A stretch of 64,000 bases of DNA from JBKEAJ01 sp047972135 (GTDB lineage Bacteria; Bacteroidota; Bacteroidia; Bacteroidales; Prolixibacteraceae), in contig JBKEAJ010000153.1 in NCBI GenBank assembly GCA_047972135.1, positions 38,110 through 102,109 of the forward strand. Reading direction: 5' to 3'. The position numbers and the translations under genes were made by a program. Under the pieces are notes generated by a model that ran no database searches, had not been told where the DNA came from, and saw only the letters and a list, made by a program, of their open reading frames with translations. Below, one piece after another: positions 18,105-24,739 of this stretch (position 1 is the stretch's first letter; every line of letters begins with the position of its first letter).

Positions 18105-18644
18105 TCATGTGAACCTATTCAGCCTCTTAGTCTGTATTCGGCATGCCGCAGCTATGGATTTTTCCTCCTGAGAACCTATAATCTGAAACTCCGTGATAAT
18201 TTCATTTTTCAACTCAGGATATTTCAAAACTATGTTGGTGGCAACATGCATGGCATTAACTCGTACAGCCTTGGGAAACACCTGACTTTTGAATATCTTG
18301 CTGCAAAATTCGAGAAATTTGCCATCTTCATCTTCCGTGTACTCCATGTCAGTCAGGGTTCTGAGCAGACCTCTGAGCAGCCCAAACGAACACTCATTTG
18401 CTGATTGCAAGAGAAAGGATATTAACCGGGGAGCGAAACTTTGCAACATTGGACTGTTCGCATCTGCTACTTTTGTAAGCACCCATGCAGCCCGCCAACT
18501 TGCGTCTTGACTGTCTTTGTTGGTGGCAATATGTACTAACTCCGCTATCGCACTGGGAGTATCTATAGCCATTTCTGCGAGAACTGAAACAGGTATTTCC
18601 GTTCTCTCCGCCTGCCATAGAAACTCCTTTAGCTCGGGAAACAT
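18105..18644 (-). CDS. HEAT/ARM-repeat-like protein, unknown function
   Basis: The 179-residue product is all-helical with a repeat pattern of paired amphipathic helices, for example PSAIAELVHIATNKDSQDA followed by SWRAAWVLTKVADA, and later PKAVRVNAMHVATNIVL. This is typical of HEAT or ARM solenoids used for protein binding. It has no enzyme motif. It starts one base after the aspS stop codon on the same strand, so the two are almost surely co-transcribed. Whether it acts with the tRNA synthetase or only shares its transcript cannot be told from sequence. Confidence 0.75.
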   Translation of the reverse strand: MFPELKEFLWQAERTEIPVSVLAEMAIDTPSAIAELVHIATNKDSQDASWRAAWVLTKVADANSPMLQSFAPRLISFLLQSANECSFGLLRGLLRTLTDMEYTEDEDGKFLEFCSKIFKSQVFPKAVRVNAMHVATNIVLKYPELKNEIITEFQIIGSQEEKSIAAACRIQTKRLNRFT

Positions 18645-18645
18645 T

Positions 18646-20394
18646 CTAAGACTTTTTAAGTTGAAGCATCAACTCGTCTAACTGCTCAAGCGCAATGTCA
18701 GACGGAGAGTCTATCATTACGTCTCTGCCTGCGTTATTTTTGGGGAAAGCTATAACATCTCGGATTGAATCTAAGCCTGCAAACAACGACACCAGCCTGT
18801 CGAAACCAAAGGCAATACCGCCGTGTGGTGGTGCTCCGTATTTGAATGCATCCATTAGAAAGCCAAACTGCGCCTGCGCTTCATCCTTTGTGAAACCCAA
18901 GACCTTGAACATTTTTGATTGAAGCTCGGAATCAAAAATTCTAATTGACCCTCCTCCTATCTCTACCCCATTGATTACCAAATCATAAGCATTGGCATTC
19001 ACCTTGCCCGGATCTGTATCCAACAAGTCTATATGTTCTTTTTTAGGCGAGGTGAATGGATGGTGCATAGCATAGAAACGCTTGCTATCTTCGTCCCACT
19101 CCAATAGCGGGAAGTCGATTACCCACAGAGGTTTAAATGTGCTTTTGTCCATAAGTCCCATCCTTCGTCCCATCTCTAAGCGCAACTCGCTAAGTGCCTT
19201 GATATTAGAATGCTTGTCGCCCGAAAGTACAAGTATTAAATCGCCATGATTAGCACCACACTTATCCGCCCATTTCTTTAAATCTTCCTGAGAGTAGAAT
19301 TTGTCGACAGACGATTTGAAAGTGCCATCTTTATTGCATTTCACATATACTAAGCCTTTTGCTCCAACCTGAGGACGTTTTACCCAATCAGTCAGCCCGT
19401 CAAGCTCCTTCCGTGTATATTCTGAGCAGCCTTTCGCACATATCGACCCAATGTGTTCAGCATCGTCGAACACCTTGAAGTCCCTACCTTTTACCACTTC
19501 CGTAAAGTCGTTGAGATGCATCTCAAAACGAGTGTCGGGCTTGTCGTTGCCATATTTCTCAAACGCCTCAGCATAGGTCATGCGGGGAAACTCAACCAGC
19601 TCCACATCCATTACTTTCTTAAACAGAAATCTTATGAGACCCTCGAAAGTACTCAGTATATCCTCTTGATCAACAAAAGACATTTCGCAGTCTATTTGTG
19701 TAAACTCAGGCTGACGGTCGGCGCGTAAGTCCTCGTCTCTGAAACATTTGACTATCTGAAAATACCTGTCGAATCCCGAAACCATCAACAGCTGTTTGAA
19801 GGTCTGTGGCGATTGTGGCAGAGCATAAAATTTACCCTCATTAACCCTCGACGGTACAACAAAATCACGTGCACCCTCAGGAGTAGATTTTATTAAGACA
19901 GGTGTTTCTACTTCAATGAAGTTAAGACTGTCCATATAGTTGCGCGTAGCAATTGCAAGTTTTGAACGAAGTTCCAAATTCCTTCTCACAGGCGTTCTTC
20001 TTAAATCTAAATACCTGTATTTCATCCTAATATCATCGCCTCCATCGCTTTCGTCTTCAATGGTGAACGGCGGCGTTTCGGAAGAGTTGAGAATATTTAA
20101 ATCTTGTACCTCAACTTCTATGCTGCCCGTCGGAATTTTATCGTTCTTACTACTACGCTCCCTTGTCGTTCCCGTAGCTTGTATAACAAACTCTCGCCCC
20201 AATGACTCCACTATTTCTCTGACCTTATCGTCGGAATTTTCTTCAACTACTAATTGAGTTATCCCATATCTGTCGCGAAGGTCGATAAAACTCATGCCTC
20301 CAAGCTTTCGCAACTTTTGCACCCAACCGGCAAGTGTTACTTTCTTACCAATATTTTCTTTACGGAGTTCCCCGCAATTGTGTGTTCTGTACAT
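18646..20394 (-). CDS. aspS: Aspartyl-tRNA synthetase
   Basis: The 582-residue class II enzyme charges tRNA-Asp. The order is an OB-fold anticodon-binding domain (MYRTHNCGELRKENIGKKVTLAGWVQ), the catalytic core with motif 2 (FRDEDLRADRQPEFTQID), the bacterial GAD insertion domain (about residues 290-410), and motif 3 (GIAFGFDRLVSLFAG). The frame is open 28 codons further upstream to 20478, but the family start and the promoter position support the ATG at 20394. It leads a two-gene operon with the HEAT-like gene. Confidence 0.96.
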   Translation of the reverse strand: MYRTHNCGELRKENIGKKVTLAGWVQKLRKLGGMSFIDLRDRYGITQLVVEENSDDKVREIVESLGREFVIQATGTTRERSSKNDKIPTGSIEVEVQDLNILNSSETPPFTIEDESDGGDDIRMKYRYLDLRRTPVRRNLELRSKLAIATRNYMDSLNFIEVETPVLIKSTPEGARDFVVPSRVNEGKFYALPQSPQTFKQLLMVSGFDRYFQIVKCFRDEDLRADRQPEFTQIDCEMSFVDQEDILSTFEGLIRFLFKKVMDVELVEFPRMTYAEAFEKYGNDKPDTRFEMHLNDFTEVVKGRDFKVFDDAEHIGSICAKGCSEYTRKELDGLTDWVKRPQVGAKGLVYVKCNKDGTFKSSVDKFYSQEDLKKWADKCGANHGDLILVLSGDKHSNIKALSELRLEMGRRMGLMDKSTFKPLWVIDFPLLEWDEDSKRFYAMHHPFTSPKKEHIDLLDTDPGKVNANAYDLVINGVEIGGGSIRIFDSELQSKMFKVLGFTKDEAQAQFGFLMDAFKYGAPPHGGIAFGFDRLVSLFAGLDSIRDVIAFPKNNAGRDVMIDSPSDIALEQLDELMLQLKKS

Positions 20395-20422
20395 CTTAGT
20401 ATATGTGTATATGTTTATGATG

Positions 20423-20430
20423 CAAAAGTA
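20423..20430 (-). promoter_or_regulatory. Putative -7 element for aspS
   Basis: The minus strand reads TACTTTTG, an exact TAnnTTTG match, 29 bases before the chosen aspS ATG. It lies inside the upstream extension of the open frame, which supports the shorter start. A -33 TTG is not clear. Confidence 0.45.
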
Positions 20431-20530
20431 AGATATTGTCCGTAAACTAGTAAATTTACTTTGAAAAAAGTCTGCCATCCACAGAATTTCCCATACCTGC
20501 CAAACTCATAGAAAAAATCTATAGAAATAA

Positions 20531-20563
20531 ATACGCATCATACGAGTATTATGCGTATGTTTG
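20531..20563 (+). promoter_or_regulatory. 28-base palindrome overlapping the -7 box: candidate Rrf2 operator and rrf2-cysK promoter
   Basis: Outer arms ATACGCAT (20531-20538) and ATGCGTAT (20551-20558) enclose inner arms ATAC (20540-20543) and GTAT (20546-20549). All are centred on the same point at 20544.5, with one mismatched pair between arms. The right outer arm overlaps TATGTTTG at 20556-20563, an exact -7 element. A bound dimer would block RNA polymerase. The rrf2 ATG is 18 bases after the box. Control by Rrf2 is inferred from position. Confidence 0.65.
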
Positions 20564-20581
20564 TAGAAAATTTATTTGTAG

Positions 20582-20986
20582 ATGGACATATCAAACAAGG
20601 CAAAAACAGCACTACTAGCTCTTATAGAGGTGTATAGGGACAAGAGTGGGCAACCCACCCAAATAAGCTATGTAGCCGAGAACATCGAGGTATCCAAACG
20701 AAGCCTCGAAAGCATTTTTTCATCTCTAAAGCATTCGGGCATTTTGCATAGCGAACTCGGAAAGAGTGGTGGTTATCAGTTGGCTAAGTCCGCAAATTCC
20801 ATAAGCGTGTTGGATGTCGTGAACGTATTTGATACTGTCGACCACAAAGCATTAGAGTACGATGATAAGTTGCATACACTGAAAGAGGCGTACTTGATAA
20901 TAAATAATTTCATAAGTAAGACCTTATCAGAAATTACTCTTGAGATTTTGGCAAAAGAAAGGGAAACATATATATACACCATATAA
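20582..20986 (+). CDS. Rrf2 family transcriptional regulator
   Basis: The 134-residue product has the Rrf2 winged-helix layout. It reads AKTALLALIEVYRDKSGQPTQISYVAENIEVSKRSLESIFSSLKHSGIL in sections, with recognition helix KRSLESIFSSLK near residues 39-50 and the wing SELGKSGGYQLAKSA near 58-72. It lacks the three-cysteine cluster of IscR, so it is unlikely to bind an Fe-S centre. It precedes cysK by 12 bases, which resembles CymR-type control of cysteine synthesis, where the regulator senses sulfur status. The palindrome before it is the likely operator. Confidence 0.9.
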   Translation: MDISNKAKTALLALIEVYRDKSGQPTQISYVAENIEVSKRSLESIFSSLKHSGILHSELGKSGGYQLAKSANSISVLDVVNVFDTVDHKALEYDDKLHTLKEAYLIINNFISKTLSEITLEILAKERETYIYTI

Positions 20987-20998
20987 TAGTTATAAGTT

Positions 20999-21946
20999 AT
21001 GACAAGAATTGCACAAAGTCTAACCGACTTAATCGGTAGAACACCACTGTTGGAAGTTAAGAACTACAACAAAGCACACGGAGTGGAAGCGGCATTGACC
21101 GTAAAACTTGAGTATTTTAATCCCGGAGGAAGCGTGAAAGACAGGATTGCTCTCGCTATGATTGAGGATGCAGAAAAGAGCGGTGGATTAAAGCAGGGCG
21201 GCACTATAATCGAACCCACTAGCGGTAATACCGGGATAGGGCTTGCATGGGTAGCTGCATCAAAAGGTTATAAATTGATACTGACAATGCCCGACACCAT
21301 GAGCGTTGAAAGACGAAATTTGCTAAAAGCATTGGGAGCAACACTTATATTGACTCCGGGAGCAGAGGGGATGAAAGGAGCTATAAACAAGGCTGCCGAA
21401 GTAAGCAATGAAACACCGAACTCAATCGTGTTGCAGCAGTTCGACAATCCTGCAAACCCAAGAATACACAGCGAAACCACTGCCGAAGAAATATGGAACG
21501 ACACCGACGGACAGATAGATATAGTGGTCAGCGGTGTCGGCACGGGAGGCACAGCATCGGGAGTTGGAAAAGCACTGAAAGCCAAAAAGAGCGAAGTGAG
21601 GATAGTTGCTGTCGAGCCCGTAGATTCGCCAGTTATCAGCGGAGGAAATCCCGGACCACACAAAATACAGGGTATCGGAGCAGGTTTTATTCCAAAAAAC
21701 TACCATGCAGAGTTTGTCGACGAAGTGTCGCAAGTAAGCAATAACGATGCAATAAAAACCAGCAGAGAACTCGCACGTACCGAAGGGCTTATAGTCGGCA
21801 TATCATCAGGGGCAGCATTGAGTGCCGCAAAAGAAATAGCAAAAAGACCAGAGAATAAAGGTAAGCGCATAGTGGCAGTATTGCCCGACACAGGAGAAAG
21901 ATACTTGTCTACAATACTCTACGACAACGAAAACCTACCGCTGTAG
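20999..21946 (+). CDS. cysK: Cysteine synthase A (O-acetylserine sulfhydrylase)
   Basis: The 315-residue PLP enzyme makes cysteine from O-acetylserine and sulfide. The PLP lysine is K47 in NPGGSVKDR. The substrate loop TSGNTG (about residue 75) and the phosphate-binding GVGTGGTASG (about residue 180) are intact, and length is normal. It forms an operon with the rrf2 regulator. A C-terminal stretch ending LSTILYDNENLPL matches the usual end of CysK. Confidence 0.96.
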   Translation: MTRIAQSLTDLIGRTPLLEVKNYNKAHGVEAALTVKLEYFNPGGSVKDRIALAMIEDAEKSGGLKQGGTIIEPTSGNTGIGLAWVAASKGYKLILTMPDTMSVERRNLLKALGATLILTPGAEGMKGAINKAAEVSNETPNSIVLQQFDNPANPRIHSETTAEEIWNDTDGQIDIVVSGVGTGGTASGVGKALKAKKSEVRIVAVEPVDSPVISGGNPGPHKIQGIGAGFIPKNYHAEFVDEVSQVSNNDAIKTSRELARTEGLIVGISSGAALSAAKEIAKRPENKGKRIVAVLPDTGERYLSTILYDNENLPL

Positions 21947-22093
21947 GTTGTATATTCAATTTATATTCTTGTTTTTGTAACGGCAGTTGCAGTAACCGCA
22001 GTTACTAGATACATTTCAGCTTATAATTAGAATGTTACGACTAAGGATAAGTGTTGAAATATTAATTGTCTTTTGCTTTTAAAATCTGAATAA

Positions 22094-23110
22094 ATGAGAT
22101 TCTATAATCGGGTGAATGAATTGGCAGAGCTACAGAGGATACGGAATTTATCCTTCGTCGAGCATTCGCGCATGACAGTGCTAACAGGGAGAAGGCGGAT
22201 AGGCAAGACAAGTCTTGTTATGAAGTCAGTGGAGGGATTACCCTCCATCTACCTGTAGGGCGTAAGAGTGAAGCCACTCTTTGTATGGAGTTTATTCCCC
22301 TTATTGCTAGCGCCCTCAACATCTTCGTACCTAAGGAAATACGCACTTTCCGCTCGCTGTTTCAGTATCTTATGGAGTTGGCAGGCAGTAGACCATTCGA
22401 TTTGGTAATAGATGAGTTTCAGGAGTTCTATAATATCAATGAGTCAATATACAGCGATATGCAAAATATATGGGACTCTTATAGGACAAAATCAAAAATG
22501 AATCTCATTGTCTCGGGCTCAGTGTACTCGTTGATGCACAAAATTTTCCATTCTAAGCGCTGTCTCAGGAGGTGTCAATACTCAAAGTAAAATTGAAGCA
22601 ACACTGGGAAACAAGGCGATAGGCGGGCATCTTAGACGGCTGATTGAAGACTACGGTATCATCTCTCGTAAACGCCCCATACTAGCAAAAGAAGGTAGTC
22701 ATACTGTCAGATTCGAGATACACGACAAGTTCATCCGCTTTTGGTTTAACTATTTCGACCGCCATCGCTCGTTGATAGAAATTAATAACTTCCCGGGACT
22801 GCAAGAAATTATCAAAGCAGACTATTCAACATATTCGGGAAAAATGTTAGAACTTTATTTCAAACAGCAATTTGCCGAAAGCTTAGAATATAAGAATATT
22901 GGGTCGTGGTGGGAGTCAAAAGACAAGCAAAATGAGATTGACATCGTTGCCCTGAAACTCAAAAAGAACCACGCAGTAGTGGCAGAAGTGAAACGCCAAA
23001 AGAAAAATCTTAAGCCAGAAGTATTTGCGGCAAAGGTAGAACACCTAAAACATAAACTACTGCCAAAATACCACATAGAGGCAAAATATCTATCTTTAGA
23101 GGACATGTAG
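22094..23110 (+). pseudogene. Decayed AAA/DUF234-type ATPase (frameshift plus internal deletion)
   Basis: Three frames together encode one ATPase of the archaeal-ATPase/DUF234 kind common in Bacteroidales. Frame one (from ATG 22094) holds Walker A TGRRRIGKTSLV and stops at 22256. A one-base shift then continues as VGRKSEATLCMEFIPL, with Walker B DLVIDEFQEF. Near 22544-22555 the text jumps from SLMHKIF to FSILSAVSGGVNTQ in the third frame, missing roughly 100 residues against the family as I remember it. The end, with NEIDIVALKLKK and AEVKRQKK, is the DUF234 nuclease-like part and stops at 23110. The product cannot be made whole. It ends one base from the convergent phosphoesterase stop. Confidence 0.88.
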
Positions 23111-23111
23111 C

Positions 23112-24191
23112 TTATTTCTTCCAATTAAAATCGTCGGGGAATTGTAGCCTGTGAATTATCTCTCCGCCACCACTTAGGCGCATCCACGACTTGAAGCCCT
23201 CTTTGCCCTTGCTAAACTCGATTACTCTCGCCCCGTTTGGCTTCAGGTCGTTGTAAACAGTGTCGCAGCCGCTAAAGCGTCCGTAGGCAAGCAGAATCTT
23301 GTTCCAATAGACCGCAAAGTCATTGTTATGATCGTGTCCGACAAACACTCCTTCTACATCGCCCATCTCTTTCATCGACACAAACAATCCCGAGTTAAGG
23401 GAAGGACAGCAAACTTTCTCTCCCCTTGTTCCAATCATGAGAGAGCTGCCACTGGTGGCTGCATAATCATATTCGGGAATGGGAATATGGAAAAAAGCTA
23501 ATGATGGCACTGCTTTCCCAGCGTTTTTCTCTGTAAAAACACGACTGTTGTGTCTATACCAATTGATTTGGTCAGCATGAATATGCCCGTAGCCTTTTAT
23601 ACCATCAATGGTGGAATAAGCATTGGAATCGAACAAATACAAAATACGTTCGGGCTTGTCGCTCCCCTGCGACGAAACCGTCAGTATACAGTTGCCCACG
23701 CCTGTTATATTGGGAGTAGTACTCATTGTGTTGTGAGGAATACCTTTGACAATATCATACAGCTCACTGCGACTCTTGCCAAACTCATCGTCGTGATTTC
23801 CAAAAGTTAGAGCAAAGGGAATACCACGTTTGGACATAGGCTCCATAATTTCGATCATGGATGCTTTGGCAGGCTTGCCGTAAATCGCATCACCCGTATG
23901 AATTACCAAATCGGGCTTCTCTGCATCAAGCATTTCGTTGACATTTTCCAATGCTCGCTTGGAGCGAGGATTGCCAGATACGTAGTGAGTGTCGGCAAAT
24001 TGTACAATCTTAAACTTGCCATCCTTATTGTAGCTGAAGTTTTTGGCAATAGAACTTCCCAAATTACTCGTGTCCTGCTCGGTCTGCGAACTCCCTGCCA
24101 GCACATTGGCAGCAGCTCCTGCCGATACTATGCCTGTCATCCCCGCAAGCGAAGACCCTTTGATAAAAGAACGTCGGTCAATATATTTCAT
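23112..24191 (-). CDS. Tat-exported calcineurin-like metallophosphoesterase
   Basis: The 359-residue product starts with a twin-arginine-type signal, RRSFIKGSSLAG (RR at residues 6-7), followed by a small-residue h-region and a probable cleavage region near VLAGS. The mature domain has the five metallophosphoesterase blocks: D67 and H69 in QFADTHY, HTGDAIYG, GNHDDE, the HIPIPEYDYA block, and GHDHNN near the C-terminus. It resembles the Dcr2/purple-acid-phosphatase-like group. The substrate is unknown. It is divergent from the first GH92 gene, and the two share a duplicated leader. A TatA gene lies at 53963. Confidence 0.9.
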   Translation of the reverse strand: MKYIDRRSFIKGSSLAGMTGIVSAGAAANVLAGSSQTEQDTSNLGSSIAKNFSYNKDGKFKIVQFADTHYVSGNPRSKRALENVNEMLDAEKPDLVIHTGDAIYGKPAKASMIEIMEPMSKRGIPFALTFGNHDDEFGKSRSELYDIVKGIPHNTMSTTPNITGVGNCILTVSSQGSDKPERILYLFDSNAYSTIDGIKGYGHIHADQINWYRHNSRVFTEKNAGKAVPSLAFFHIPIPEYDYAATSGSSLMIGTRGEKVCCPSLNSGLFVSMKEMGDVEGVFVGHDHNNDFAVYWNKILLAYGRFSGCDTVYNDLKPNGARVIEFSKGKEGFKSWMRLSGGGEIIHRLQFPDDFNWKK

Positions 24192-24290
24192 GTGTTTATA
24201 ATTTGTTTTTTAATTGCCACATGTATCTCGCCAATCAGAATCATACTTCTGTGTGAGACTTGTCTCATGGCTCGTTTCATGTGTTTATTT
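24187..24290 (-). repeat. Leader repeat copy A, with mini-ORF overlapping the phosphoesterase start
   Basis: About 100 bases just before and into the phosphoesterase start are, on the minus strand, roughly three-quarters identical by eye to 24638-24739 before GH92-1. Both contain ATGAAACGAGCCATGAGA and, at the far end, TATAAACACATGAA. Copy A holds a 30-codon open frame (24280 down to 24188, starting MKRAMRQV) whose TGA overlaps the gene's ATG. Confidence 0.7.
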
Positions 24291-24499
24291 TTTCACAATA
24301 ACATGTAAGCACCAAAAGGAGATTGATCATTTTGACGCAACATCTGCAACTCCCTAAATAAGAACTTCTAAACTACTTGCTATTTCATTTATTTGTTCTT
24401 TCACGGATGTAAAAATACAAATATAGTGATATTATAGGAACTATTCAGCCAAAAGTATGCATCCATTCCTATCATAAAATGGCAAGTTAATATAAGCAA

Positions 24500-24524
24500 T
24501 ATGCCGTACGCTCTAGGCTATAAG
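24500..24524 (+). repeat. Dispersed repeat with core TATGCCGTACGCT, copy 1
   Basis: The text around TATGCCGTACGCTCTAGG recurs with small changes at 27598-27625 and 32551-32578, and in shortened inverted form at 27787-27808. All copies lie around the GH92 genes. Confidence 0.6.
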
Positions 24525-24553
24525 TTTGGGCTTTAGCCCAAATGTTTTTTTTT
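24525..24553 (+). terminator. Terminator-like hairpin upstream of the GH92-1 promoter
   Basis: An 8-base perfect stem TTTGGGCT / AGCCCAAA with a 2-base loop (24525-24542) is followed by a run of nine T. It could insulate the GH92-1 promoter from transcription entering from the left. Confidence 0.5.
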
Positions 24554-24581
24554 GCTGATAATCTATTTGTTATTATCTTCG
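24551..24581 (+). promoter_or_regulatory. Putative promoter for GH92-1
   Basis: TTTG at 24551-24554 is followed after 19 bases by TATCTTCG at 24574-24581, one base off the -7 consensus. It gives a leader of about 145 bases to the ATG at 24735. Confidence 0.5.
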
Positions 24582-24637
24582 TGGGGAAAATGAATAAGTA
24601 TAACAAAACAGTACGGGACGGGGCAAAAAAGACAACA

Positions 24638-24739
24638 AGAATATAAAATGAAACGAGCCATGAGAAGAGTCCTCACATACGAGAATGATTATATTGACGA
24701 GATATATCTGACAATTAAAACAAAATATAAACACATGAA
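24638..24739 (+). repeat. Leader repeat copy B upstream of GH92-1
   Basis: This is the partner of copy A at 24187-24290, in the opposite orientation. Its ATG at 24648 is in frame with the GH92 start at 24735, without a stop between. The copy therefore reads as a 29-residue extension (starting MKRAMRRV) rather than a separate mini-ORF. Confidence 0.7.

Larger units (their letters stand above)
24192..24734. other. Divergent regulatory region between the phosphoesterase and GH92-1
   Basis: These 543 bases hold the two inverted leader repeats, a TATATTTG -7 match on the minus strand (24418-24425), a dispersed repeat (24500-24524), a terminator-like hairpin (24525-24553) and the plus-strand promoter (24551-24581). 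No further gene is seen. Confidence 0.6.

Noticed and set aside
20395..20478. 28-residue N-terminal extension of AspRS
   Set aside because: The extension overlaps an exact -7 box, and AspRS family proteins begin at MYRTHNCG.
22285..22590. 101-residue open frame as a separate small gene
   Set aside because: It is the middle piece of the broken ATPase (Walker B VIDEFQEF), out of frame with the other pieces.
22772..23110. 112-residue open frame with NEIDIVA as a separate nuclease gene
   Set aside because: It is the C-terminal DUF234 part of the same broken ATPase and lacks its own start context.
24648..24734. 29-residue extension as the true N-terminus of GH92-1
   Set aside because: It would place charged residues before a clean signal peptide, and the same element occurs untranslated in frame at the phosphoesterase gene. 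It is kept as a leader repeat instead.
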